The notes under the pieces: generated by a model
Seen by the model: only the letters and a program-made list of their open reading frames with translations
What the model was told of the DNA's origin: nothing
Databases searched by the model: none
Shown here: in pieces, positions 27,226 through 35,186 of the stretch
How positions within the stretch are numbered: position 1 is the first letter of the stretch
How the letters are laid out: the number at the start of each line of letters is the position of its first letter
NCBI GenBank assembly: GCA_021848385.1
Contig: JAJZUQ010000017.1
Location: 1 to 49,768 of the forward strand
Source of the DNA: Deltaproteobacteria bacterium
GTDB lineage: Bacteria > Desulfobacterota > Desulfuromonadia > Geobacterales > Geobacteraceae
Reading direction: 5' to 3'
Length of the DNA: 49,768 bases
Position numbers and translations under genes: made by a program

Positions 27226-27501
27226 ACCTGTGATATGTCGCAGGGAAAGAAAAAGGACCCGACTGGGTCCTTTTGGCGTTTTCTGGGCATATTCGTTTTA
27301 ATGTGAAAGAAAATGTTTCTGCTTATTAAAATAATTTCGCCGTATTACCGCTAAGTTGTGGAGAAGCCGTGTCCTCTTCGAGGGGGAAGCTGTTGAGGTT
27401 TCTACATCTAAAGAAAGGAGGTTAGGCCGGAGACGTTACCGAAAACACTGAGGGTTACCAGAACCATCCGGCAAAGCTGAAAACAACCGACAAATCAAAC
27501 T
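27226..27501 (+). other. Leader region of the lysozyme-like gene, possibly a small RNA
   Basis: No ORF. A 10-bp perfect hairpin AAAAGGACCC-GACT-GGGTCCTTTT lies at 27251-27274, only about 25 nt after the predicted start of transcription, and could terminate or attenuate. The rest, to 27501, is purine-rich with AAAGGAGG at about 27414-27421, too far from the start codon to be its ribosome-binding site. I looked for c-di-AMP, cobalamin and GEMM riboswitch signatures and found none that fit. Confidence 0.4.
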
Positions 27502-28149
27502 ATGAAAAAAACAATTATTATCATGGCAGCAACGCTGCTACTCGGGGTCTCCTGTGACCAGTCCCACATGCGCCAGGTCCAGTCGCAGAGCAATGCGGGG
27601 GATTCGGAACTTGACCGGGAGATTCGCCGGGTGATGGAAAAAGGAATAAATCTGGAGGATCGACAACGGCAGGTACCGGCCATCGCCGCAGCCTTTGCCC
27701 GTCGTACTGACCCGCAGCGGGCCCGCTGGCTCGCTGCACTCTGTTACCTGAAAACCCTCGGCACGCCGTTCATGCCGATGGACATCGCCGAAATCGCCCT
27801 TGCGGAAACCGGCGGGCATGGTCTATCGGGAAAGTCGGTTTCGCGGAAAGGGGCGCTCGGCGTCTGGCAGCTCATGCCCTACCGGGCCAAGAGCCATGGT
27901 TATTCACCTGACGACATGGAGAACGACGAGAAGTGCGCCGAGGCGGCGGTTCGCGAGCTTGCCAGCAAGATGGAGATGGCCAGGGGGAACCTGGTGCGGG
28001 CCAAGAAGCTCTACTGCGGTGTCGGGCCTGCCGCCGATGCTTACGAGGTGAAGCGCCGGCAGTTCCGCCGGGAAATCCTCGACGAGATGGCCGGCCAGGG
28101 GGAGAAGCGGGCAGAAGCCGCAAGAGAGACAGCTGCCAATCCTTCCTGA
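27502..28149 (+). CDS. Lysozyme-like (SLT-type lytic transglycosylase) exported protein
   Basis: 215-residue protein with an N-terminal signal peptide ending in Cys18 (LLLGVSC), probably a lipoprotein although the lipobox is weak. The C-terminal half carries a soluble-lytic-transglycosylase fold: likely catalytic Glu102 in IALAETGGHG, SRKGALGVWQLMP, and a late AKKLYCGVGPAADAY segment in place of the usual YN-G motif. It would cleave peptidoglycan in the periplasm. It has its own strong promoter (27191) and a terminator (28187), so it is probably monocistronic. Confidence 0.8.
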   Translation: MKKTIIIMAATLLLGVSCDQSHMRQVQSQSNAGDSELDREIRRVMEKGINLEDRQRQVPAIAAAFARRTDPQRARWLAALCYLKTLGTPFMPMDIAEIALAETGGHGLSGKSVSRKGALGVWQLMPYRAKSHGYSPDDMENDEKCAEAAVRELASKMEMARGNLVRAKKLYCGVGPAADAYEVKRRQFRREILDEMAGQGEKRAEAARETAANPS

Positions 28150-28186
28150 AGCTGAAATTCAGTTAGACGCCGGAGCAGAACGTGAT

Positions 28187-28224
28187 AAGATAGGCGGACC
28201 CGCAGAGGTTCGCCTATCTTTTTT
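28187..28224 (+). terminator. Terminator after the lysozyme-like gene
   Basis: AAGATAGGCG (28187-28196) pairs with CGCCTATCTT (28211-28220), with an inner GACC/GGTT stem and a trailing T run. Confidence 0.88.
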
Positions 28225-28250
28225 ATATGCGTGAACGAAAGGAGCAGTTG

Positions 28251-28745
28251 TTGAAACGGCTATTACTTGTAACCCTCATGTTTATGACCGGTTGTTCACT
28301 TTTTGTAAGGGATCCCGAGGTGGCGGTGAAGGATGTCGCCCTGACCGGTCTCGACAGCTCCGGTGCAATGCTTGAGATCGGCCTTGACGTGACCAACCCC
28401 AATCCCTATCAAATCAGTCTGCAGGGATATGACTACTCCCTGCAGGTCAAATCCCTTCCCCTTGCCAGCGGCGCGACCCGGCAGACCATGGTGTTTGCCG
28501 CCGATAAAACGACGAACGTGCGCATACCGGTGAAGATTTCCTATGCTGACCTGCTGGAGATACTTAAAAGCCGTCCGGACCCGGACCGTATACCTTACCA
28601 GCTCAAAGCCGGCCTCGATCTGAACCTGCCGGTCGGTGCGATGACGCTCCCCATTGATGCGTCCGGAACCTTTGCCGTCCCGCAGAAATACCGCCCCGTC
28701 TCACTGCTCAGACAATTCAGCGATTTTCTTGGCAAGGTGCGCTGA
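28251..28745 (+). CDS. LEA type 2 / WHy-domain lipoprotein
   Basis: 164-residue probable lipoprotein. The signal peptide KRLLLVTLMFMTGC gives a lipobox Cys, followed by one water-stress/hypersensitive-response (WHy, LEA14-like) domain: VKDVALTGLDSSGAMLEIGL, DVTNPNPYQISLQGYDYSL and the later LNLPVGAMTLPIDASG strands. Such proteins are linked to desiccation or envelope stress; the precise role is unknown. The start is TTG at 28251, six bases after AAAGGAG; the ATG at 28227 lies before that site. The TGA overlaps the ABC-F gene's ATG by one base. Confidence 0.85.
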   Translation: MKRLLLVTLMFMTGCSLFVRDPEVAVKDVALTGLDSSGAMLEIGLDVTNPNPYQISLQGYDYSLQVKSLPLASGATRQTMVFAADKTTNVRIPVKISYADLLEILKSRPDPDRIPYQLKAGLDLNLPVGAMTLPIDASGTFAVPQKYRPVSLLRQFSDFLGKVR

Positions 28746-30658
28746 TGAACGTGATCGACGTCACGGGGGTGGCAAAGAGCTTCGGGGCGCGCCAGGTGCT
28801 GGCCGATGTCACTTTTGCCATCGATGAGACGGAGAAGGTCGGCCTCATCGGTGCCAACGGCTGTGGCAAGTCAACGCTGCTGCAGATCCTTGCCGGTCGC
28901 GATGCGGCGGAGCAGGGGACGGTCGTTACGAGGCGTGGCGCCGGCATCGGCTATCTCTCCCAGGAACCGGAACTGGATGAGAACCTCACCGTGGTCGAGG
29001 CGATCGAGGCGGGGCTGGTGGATATCCGGCGCGTCATGGCCGAGTACGAGCAGGTAACCGCGCGCCTGGCCGGCCAGCTTGATGACCTGAAACGTCTGAT
29101 GGCGAGGCAGGGGGAGCTGACATCGTGGATAGAGCACCACGGTGGCTGGAACACTGAGCATCGAGTGACGGAGATCATGGGGCATCTCGGTCTTGTCGAC
29201 GGGGAAGCCCGCGTCGGGACTCTTTCCGGCGGCACGAAGCGAAGGGTTGCCCTGGCCCGCCTTCTTCTGGAGGCTCCCGACCTGCTTCTTCTCGATGAGC
29301 CGACCAACCATCTTGATGCGGATACCACCCAGTGGCTGCAGGATTACCTCCTCTCCTACCCGGGGGCCGTTCTCCTCATCACCCACGACCGCTATTTTCT
29401 CGATCGGCTGGCGAGCCGGATGCTGGAGCTGGAGGATGGCCGCATAACCACCTATGCGGGGGGCTATAGTGCCTACCTGGTGAAGAAAGAAGAGTTGTTG
29501 CAACAGGCAGACCAGCGCCAGTCGAGACTTTTGAACCTGCTGAGGGTCGAGACTGCCTGGATTCAGCGTGGAGCAAAGGCACGGAGCACCAAGCAGAAGG
29601 CGCGCATCGACCGGTTCAACGATCTCCAATCCCGGACAGCCGGTACGTCGCATCGGGAGACGCGGCTTGCATTTACCACCGACGAGGGGCTGGGGGGGAC
29701 CATACTGGAACTTCTTGGTGTCGGGAAATCCTACGGCGAACGGTTGCTGGTGAAGGATCTCACCTTCCGCCTCAAGCGTGGTGACAGGGTCGGCATCATA
29801 GGCTCCAACGGCTGCGGTAAGACCACCCTGCTCAGAATGATCATGGGAGAGGAGCCGCCTGACCGGGGGGAGGTTGTCGTCGGCCGGAAGACCCGTAGCG
29901 CCTATTTCGACCAGCAACGGGAGATTCTGGAGCCGGAACAGACCATCTACGATTTCCTCGGTGAGGGGGACTATGTCCAGGTGGCAGGAGAGAAACGTCA
30001 CAAGATCGGTTATCTGGAGGATTTCCTGTTTGCTCCGTCGGACCGGCGGCGCCCGATCAAGACTCTGTCGGGTGGGGAGAAGAGCCGCCTTATCCTGGCC
30101 CGGTTGATGCTGGCGGACGCCAACCTGCTCATCCTGGATGAGCCGACCAATGACCTGGATATACCGACCATGCAGCTCCTTGACGACGCTCTGGCCAATT
30201 TCCCCGGCTGTGTTCTGATGGTTACCCATGACCGCTTCTTCCTTGACAAGGTGGCCACCGGCATCCTCGCCTTCGAGGGGGATGGCAGTGCCGTATTTTA
30301 TGAGGGGAATTACAGCCATTACCGGGAGCTTAAAACGCAATTGAGTCTGGAAGAGAAGAATGCAAACCGGAGGGATGAGCGCAAGACGGTCAAGACAAAT
30401 CTTCCTGAGGCGTCTAAAACGAAAAAAGGACTGACCTATGCGGAGCGCCTTGAACTGGAGAAACTGGAACCGCTGATTGAGGCACTTGAGCAGCAGAAGA
30501 GTGTTCTTGAGGCAAAACTGGCTGATCCCCTTGAATACACAGAAACGCCGGGGGGTATTGCCGGGCTTTCAGCTGAATATACGAAGCTTGAGCAGGAGCT
30601 GGCGGGAAAGTATGCACGGTGGGAAGAGTTGGAAATAAAGAAGGAACTCGTTTCGTAG
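28745..30658 (+). CDS. uup: ABC-F family ATPase, Uup type
   Basis: Soluble duplicated ABC ATPase acting on ribosomes, not a transporter. 637 residues. ABC1: Walker A GANGCGKST, signature LSGGTKRRVALARLLL, LLLLDEPTNHLD. The inter-domain P-site tRNA-interaction linker follows (about 240-310, ARSTKQKARIDRF). ABC2: GSNGCGKTT, LSGGEKSRLILARLML, LLILDEPTNDLD. A C-terminal coiled coil (LELEKLEPLIEALEQQKSVLEAK) is diagnostic of Uup. The start ATG overlaps the upstream stop, so the two genes are coupled. Confidence 0.93.
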   Translation: MNVIDVTGVAKSFGARQVLADVTFAIDETEKVGLIGANGCGKSTLLQILAGRDAAEQGTVVTRRGAGIGYLSQEPELDENLTVVEAIEAGLVDIRRVMAEYEQVTARLAGQLDDLKRLMARQGELTSWIEHHGGWNTEHRVTEIMGHLGLVDGEARVGTLSGGTKRRVALARLLLEAPDLLLLDEPTNHLDADTTQWLQDYLLSYPGAVLLITHDRYFLDRLASRMLELEDGRITTYAGGYSAYLVKKEELLQQADQRQSRLLNLLRVETAWIQRGAKARSTKQKARIDRFNDLQSRTAGTSHRETRLAFTTDEGLGGTILELLGVGKSYGERLLVKDLTFRLKRGDRVGIIGSNGCGKTTLLRMIMGEEPPDRGEVVVGRKTRSAYFDQQREILEPEQTIYDFLGEGDYVQVAGEKRHKIGYLEDFLFAPSDRRRPIKTLSGGEKSRLILARLMLADANLLILDEPTNDLDIPTMQLLDDALANFPGCVLMVTHDRFFLDKVATGILAFEGDGSAVFYEGNYSHYRELKTQLSLEEKNANRRDERKTVKTNLPEASKTKKGLTYAERLELEKLEPLIEALEQQKSVLEAKLADPLEYTETPGGIAGLSAEYTKLEQELAGKYARWEELEIKKELVS

Positions 30659-30698
30659 GAGAGACTGCACGTGCACATGCGCATCGATTCTACCAAAA

Positions 30699-30728
30699 AC
30701 CCCGTCTCGAAAGAGGCGGGGTTTTTTT
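30699..30728. terminator. Bidirectional terminator between uup and the ten-haem cytochrome gene
   Basis: CCCCGTCTC-GAAA-GAGGCGGGG (one G-T pair) is flanked by five A's on the left and seven T's on the right. It can end both the plus-strand uup transcript and the convergent minus-strand cytochrome transcript. Confidence 0.9.
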
Positions 30729-30753
30729 AGGTACTACATTCTTCCGGGCGATG

Positions 30754-32262
30754 CTAGGGGCGACTTGCAATGCCCGTTGTTGCATCGGCCCTGAACCAGG
30801 AAGCAGCAGCCGGATAGGTCGCGGCACTGATGGTAATCGTATCAGTGAATGCTCCATGCTGCATCCAGTCGATGGAGTCGAAAAGCAGGCGCTTAACGTA
30901 CATGCGGTTGTGGGCAAAAGCGCCTGGGTCTTCTTTGGGGTACGAGGAGTTCTGGAATGAACCGTAATCGCCTTCTGATGCGGAATTTGCCTGGGTGGTT
31001 GTAGTAATAACAACTGCAACCCCCTTGTAGTTGGTGATCGTGTTGGCAAGTAACGCCTTCAGAACCACACCGGCTTGTATATAGCCTTCACTTTCTTCTT
31101 CCAGCTTGGTGGCAGTCATCTCGTACTTGGTGCCTACTGTGTGGCAGGTATTGCAGACAGCCTGAGTGTTGATGGTTGTAATGACGCCGTTGGCATCTTT
31201 GGTGACAACACTGAAGGTGTGGCTTTTCGCTGACTTCATGTGACAGCTGACGCACGGACCGGAGCCATCGGCGAGGCCGATGATGTCGTGTTCGAAGTAA
31301 GTCGGCCTGGTGTAGCTCCTGCCGGTGAACTCAAAACCAACATGGCTGAATTCCGCAAAAAGGTCCGCACCGATAGGAAGGTGATGCGCCTGGAACCGCG
31401 TAGACCTTTTCGATTGGAAGTTGCCACGGCCACCATGACAGACGACGCAGAGGTTGGAATCACCCACATTCGGCAGTATGACGGCAACTCCGTTATAACT
31501 GTACTGAAGGGTCTGTGCCCCTATATTGCGGCGTTTCCAGCTGTAGTCCTGGTGGCAGGCCGAGCACATGATCGCCTCGTTCTTCTTGTTGTTGCTCAAG
31601 AGAGGGGCAACACCACCGCTGACGAATTTCTTGTAGCCAGACGTGGTGTGGCATTTTGCGCAGGCGTCGCTACTGGCGGTTGTCCACGGGTAATGGGAGT
31701 TTACACTGCTGGCGCTGGCGTTGCCGGAAACAAAGTGAACATCACCGTGGCCAGACTCGGCCCAATCCTTATTGTACTGAATACGTGACGTAGTGTCGTG
31801 GGGGTTGTGGCACTGGAGGCACTGCACACCGGCGGCATCGGTCTGGCTTATGTACTGGGCTGCGAGGCTGGTCGTATAGTTCGCAAAGTGCGGATATCCC
31901 AGGGATGTGATGGTGTGGCAGTTGTAGCAGCGCCCGGCGGCGGCTGGATTGTGAAACTCAAGGCCAGCGGTAGTTGACCCGCCGTGACAGCCGCCGCAGC
32001 TGCTTGGGTGGCCGTTGCCGCTGCCGTGGCAGTCGATGCAGCTTGCACCCTTCATCGTGTTGTGTATCGAAGCGGACCAGTCATCAACGATGTTCGTGAG
32101 GGTCACTGACGAAGTTGCTCTGGAGGTTTTGTGGCACGTGATGCAGGTCTCGGAGGCGGCGAAGTTTGAGTCTGTCTGGCTTACGGAACTGTCATTGCCA
32201 CAGCCTGAAAGTGAACCTGGCAGTGATGCCAGGAGCAGCAATAGCGGATGCAAACGTCTCAT
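30754..32262 (-). CDS. Ten-haem c-type cytochrome lipoprotein
   Basis: 502-residue exported cytochrome. The signal peptide ends in the lipobox LSGC (Cys21), so it should be lipid-anchored, probably at the outer membrane. Ten CxxCH motifs are visible in order: CITCH, CIDCH, CGGCH, CYNCH, CLQCH, CAKCH, CSACH, CVVCH, CVSCH, CNTCH. Many additional His residues are available as distal ligands. The start at 32262 is preferred to 32277 because a G-rich site precedes it and the signal peptide begins there. It resembles the outer-surface multihaem cytochromes used by Geobacter for extracellular electron transfer, but I cannot assign a named Omc protein. It is divergent from the cytochrome-porin gene at 32493. 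Confidence 0.93.
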   Translation of the reverse strand: MRRLHPLLLLLASLPGSLSGCGNDSSVSQTDSNFAASETCITCHKTSRATSSVTLTNIVDDWSASIHNTMKGASCIDCHGSGNGHPSSCGGCHGGSTTAGLEFHNPAAAGRCYNCHTITSLGYPHFANYTTSLAAQYISQTDAAGVQCLQCHNPHDTTSRIQYNKDWAESGHGDVHFVSGNASASSVNSHYPWTTASSDACAKCHTTSGYKKFVSGGVAPLLSNNKKNEAIMCSACHQDYSWKRRNIGAQTLQYSYNGVAVILPNVGDSNLCVVCHGGRGNFQSKRSTRFQAHHLPIGADLFAEFSHVGFEFTGRSYTRPTYFEHDIIGLADGSGPCVSCHMKSAKSHTFSVVTKDANGVITTINTQAVCNTCHTVGTKYEMTATKLEEESEGYIQAGVVLKALLANTITNYKGVAVVITTTTQANSASEGDYGSFQNSSYPKEDPGAFAHNRMYVKRLLFDSIDWMQHGAFTDTITISAATYPAAASWFRADATTGIASRP

Positions 32263-32483
32263 TAAATTGCCCCCCATGCCATGGCTTCATCGTGCAATTC
32301 TGCTTGAAAGTCATTACAAGGGGAATATAGGTTATCTTACTGTTTTCGTAAACAATTTTTCTCCGGTTGCTTGCCGGTGGTTGACTTAACCCCGGCATTA
32401 TAGTAGAAAGAGGAAGCCATTAGTTACAGAAATATGCATCTTTTAAGGCTTTTTTGATTTAATGTGTCGTTGCTTATATTGCA

Positions 32484-32492
32484 GGGGGGGGG
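32484..32492. repeat. G9 homopolymer touching the cytochrome-porin start codon
   Basis: Nine consecutive G's end directly at the ATG of the gene at 32493 and occupy the Shine-Dalgarno region. Length change would alter SD spacing. Confidence 0.95.
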
Positions 32493-33839
32493 ATGCACAG
32501 CCAAATCAAGATCGTCCTGCTTTTACTGGCGGCATCTGCATTCATGTTGGTAACCATTGAAAATGCCGAGGCAATACCCGCATTCACCCGCCAGCATAAA
32601 ACCGAATGTTCCACATGTCATACCATATACCCTGAACTGAATGAATATGGTGAGGCATTCCAGAAAAACAGCTATGTTAAAAAAACCGTAGCTAAGAGTG
32701 GGGCGCCTGTTGCCGGCGGTGAAGTCTCCGGTGAAGGTGATTCTGAGCAGTCGGCAAAGCTCAACTCCCCGGCTGCTACTGGCGGAGAAAAAACAAAAGG
32801 AGAGGAACAGAAGGCCAAGAGTAATGAAGCGCTCTTGCTTGCCGGTATTCCCGACCTTATTCCCGTTTCCTTCAGGGCTACCCAGAATATCGTCTTCAAT
32901 AACGACGCTGCCGACAATCACAAGTTCGATTTTGCCACCCGTACCTTTGTCCTCAACGCAGGTGGCTCATTCCGGGACATGTTCGGATTTTATGGCTCCT
33001 ATATCCTGGATACCCATGCAGAAGAAGAGGCTCACGTAGACAAACTCCACGAACTTTTTCTCCAGTGGCGAAATGCCTTCGGTACTCCGCTCAACGTCAA
33101 GTTCGGCCGTTTTGAGCCACGGCTCAATCTCTGGAAAGCCAACAACAAGATAACTACCTCATCTCTTCTGGCCCCATTGTCCTATGGCGTTGCCGGCACT
33201 TATCCCTACCGCTTTACCCAGACCTCCAGCCAGGACGCCCTGGAAGCCAATGCCATCCTCTGGAAGAGGTTGTTTGTTGCCGGTGGCATCGTCGACCGGG
33301 ACGGGCAGGACAGAAAAGAGGGGTATGGACATGTCTCGTTGAAGATTGGCGGGTCTGACCTTCATGGCAATGAACCGGAGATGGACTTGGATAACGAGAG
33401 TATCTTCGATTACCTGACCGTGACGTTCGGCGGCTTCGGGTATGTGGGGCGCAATACTCAGAATGACACGGCTTCTGCAGTCAAGAATCGCTTCTACCGT
33501 GCCGGCGGTGACATGGACCTGCAGTACAAGCGACTGAGGATCAAGGTGAGCGGTGTCCACGGCTGGGATGAGAATCCTGACTACAGCGACTTTGCTCCAA
33601 CGGAGAGGAACTCGGTTGTCATTGGTTCGGAGGCCGAATATTACCTGGGCTCACCGGTCAACGCTGCTGCGCTTTTCCGCTACGAATACCTGGATGACGG
33701 TCACGGAATAACACGCAGTTATGTACCTGCCATAGTCTATACCCCTCTACAGAATGTGAAACTCTCCCTTGAATATCGCCATGAGGATGCTGAGACAATT
33801 AAAAGGATTGCCCTTATGGGCGTAACTTTCTGTTTTTGA
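32493..33839 (+). CDS. Cyc2-like monohaem cytochrome-porin fusion, outer membrane
   Basis: 448 residues. A signal peptide (about 1-27) is followed by a single haem site in AFTRQHKTECSTCHTIYPEL (CSTCH at 39-43) and NEYGEAFQKNSY. This is the N-terminal pattern of fused cytochrome-porins such as Cyc2, in which the haem domain plugs a 16-strand barrel. A low-complexity Ala/Gly/Glu/Lys linker (about 63-110) leads to a domain of about 330 residues rich in alternating aromatic/polar strands (for example MFGFYGSYILDTHAEEEAHV, LNVKFGRFEPRLNLWKANNK). It ends in GVTFCF, an outer-membrane barrel C-terminus with terminal Phe. Likely role: electron transfer across the outer membrane; donor or acceptor unknown. 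A generic porin with a haem tag is the alternative. Confidence 0.85.
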   Translation: MHSQIKIVLLLLAASAFMLVTIENAEAIPAFTRQHKTECSTCHTIYPELNEYGEAFQKNSYVKKTVAKSGAPVAGGEVSGEGDSEQSAKLNSPAATGGEKTKGEEQKAKSNEALLLAGIPDLIPVSFRATQNIVFNNDAADNHKFDFATRTFVLNAGGSFRDMFGFYGSYILDTHAEEEAHVDKLHELFLQWRNAFGTPLNVKFGRFEPRLNLWKANNKITTSSLLAPLSYGVAGTYPYRFTQTSSQDALEANAILWKRLFVAGGIVDRDGQDRKEGYGHVSLKIGGSDLHGNEPEMDLDNESIFDYLTVTFGGFGYVGRNTQNDTASAVKNRFYRAGGDMDLQYKRLRIKVSGVHGWDENPDYSDFAPTERNSVVIGSEAEYYLGSPVNAAALFRYEYLDDGHGITRSYVPAIVYTPLQNVKLSLEYRHEDAETIKRIALMGVTFCF

Positions 33840-33871
33840 AGATTATTTCAGCGTAGACAGGAGAACTATCC

Positions 33872-34231
33872 GTGGTGAAAACCCTTTTTTTTCTATTACT
33901 GTTCTGCATGGTTGCCACTTCTGCTCATGCCGGTCTCAAAGTGGTCGGCAAGGGGGACAACATGCGCTACGATCCGTCCAGTTTCCCGCCGGTTATGAAG
34001 GCAAATTATGACATCATGAAGGTCAAATGCATCAAGTGTCACACTCTGGAGCGGACCGTTGTCGCCATTCAGACCGGTGTCGCTCCCATTTCCGGCCAGC
34101 CTTTTGATCGGAACGCCACCAAGGCGTATGGTGTGAAGATGCTGCGCAAACCCGATGCCAATATGAGCAAGAAGGAGGTCAAGGCGACGGTAGAGCTGAT
34201 GAACTGGCTCCTTGACCAGGTGAACCAATAA
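33872..34231 (+). CDS. Small periplasmic monohaem c-type cytochrome
   Basis: 119 residues. The signal peptide is cleaved near ATSAHA-GL. A single haem site CIKCH lies at 53-57, followed by a helical C-terminal domain with candidate Met ligands (VKMLRKPDANMSKKEV). The start is GTG at 33872, eight bases after AGGAG; the next GTG at 33875 is an alternative. It lies 32 bp after the cytochrome-porin gene, so the two are probably co-transcribed and it could shuttle electrons in the periplasm to or from the porin haem (inference). Confidence 0.88.
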   Translation: MVKTLFFLLLFCMVATSAHAGLKVVGKGDNMRYDPSSFPPVMKANYDIMKVKCIKCHTLERTVVAIQTGVAPISGQPFDRNATKAYGVKMLRKPDANMSKKEVKATVELMNWLLDQVNQ

Positions 34232-34257
34232 ACTCTTATCCATAGGAGATAAAGACT

Positions 34258-35016
34258 ATGCACCTGAATTCACGACATATGATCATCGCGGGCATTATCT
34301 GTATGCTGGCGGCCGGTGCGGCCGGTGCCCAGGAGATCAGGATCGGGGGGGGAGGGGCGGCTCTTGCCACGATTTTCACTCCCATGAAGGAGCAGTTCGA
34401 GAAGAGCAGCGGCGACAGTCTGACCCTTATTCAGAGCTTGCCGGTCAAGGCCCTCGTTGCTCTTGAGAAGGGGGAGTTCGATGCGATGGTGACGACACTT
34501 CCTTTGGCAACTGTCCTTGATGATGCTGCGAAGGAAGGAGTTGCCATCGAGGCAGCCTCTCTCCAGCAACAGGAAATCGGAAAAAACGAGGTGGTTGCCT
34601 TTGTACACAGGTCCAACCGGGTCAAGAAACTGTCCAAGGCAGAGCTGAAAAAGATATTTACCGGCAACGTGACCAACTGGAAGGCGTTCGGAGGGCCAGA
34701 CCTTCCGATCATCGTGGTATGGGGAACCGAAACGCCCGGCCAGAATGCCCTCTTCATCCGGGAGATTCTTGATGGTGAACAGGTGACTGCCAAGGCCATC
34801 AAAGCGACCGATTACCAGAGCATCAGAGAAATGGTGAAAGCCAATCCCGGCTCCATCGGTATCGATCCGCGTGGAATGGCCATTGCAACCGTCGGGAGGG
34901 TTGATATCCCCATCCTGACGGCACCAATTATTCTGATAACCAAAGGCAAACCATCGGCGAAAGTGGAGAAGGTCCTTCACTTCTATAACGAGGAGTTCGG
35001 TTACTTTTCCCGGTAA
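34258..35016 (+). CDS. PstS-like periplasmic substrate-binding protein
   Basis: 252-residue exported protein. The signal peptide (about 1-24, ending AAGAAGAQ) precedes a type 2 periplasmic binding fold: IRIGGGGAALATIFTPM, LEKGEFDAMVTTLPLA, IGKNEVVAFVHRSN, LSKAELKKIFTGNVTNWKAF (the phosphate-binding-protein signature region) and NPGSIGID. No permease or ATPase gene is adjacent, and it lies 26 bp after the small cytochrome gene. It may therefore be a stand-alone ligand sensor or oxyanion-binding partner of the cytochrome locus or of the chemoreceptor that follows, rather than a transport component (inference). Confidence 0.85.
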   Translation: MHLNSRHMIIAGIICMLAAGAAGAQEIRIGGGGAALATIFTPMKEQFEKSSGDSLTLIQSLPVKALVALEKGEFDAMVTTLPLATVLDDAAKEGVAIEAASLQQQEIGKNEVVAFVHRSNRVKKLSKAELKKIFTGNVTNWKAFGGPDLPIIVVWGTETPGQNALFIREILDGEQVTAKAIKATDYQSIREMVKANPGSIGIDPRGMAIATVGRVDIPILTAPIILITKGKPSAKVEKVLHFYNEEFGYFSR

Positions 35017-35186
35017 TAGTCTTCGTTTCCCGGCTCGTTTCCATTCCAGGGCAGACAGTCAAGCCATTGCCAGCCACAAGCCTGAAATGGCTTGATTTTT
35101 CTTGCGTAGCGGCTGTTTCGTCTGGTATAGGTTAACGGTTATGTGTATCTACTGCGAACTGTATTACTAATGCATGAGGGTGAGTG

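Noticed and set aside
27290..27501. Possible c-di-AMP (ydaO-type) riboswitch before the lysozyme-like gene
   Set aside because: The functional context fits, but the conserved ydaO core segments could not be found. Left as an unassigned leader.
28871..30340. 489-codon open frame antisense to uup
   Set aside because: Composition mirrors the coding strand, and both ABC domains are intact on the plus strand.
34258..35016. Phosphate ABC transporter component pstS
   Set aside because: The fold matches, but no pstCAB or phoU genes are adjacent and it is shorter than typical PstS, so the gene symbol was withheld.
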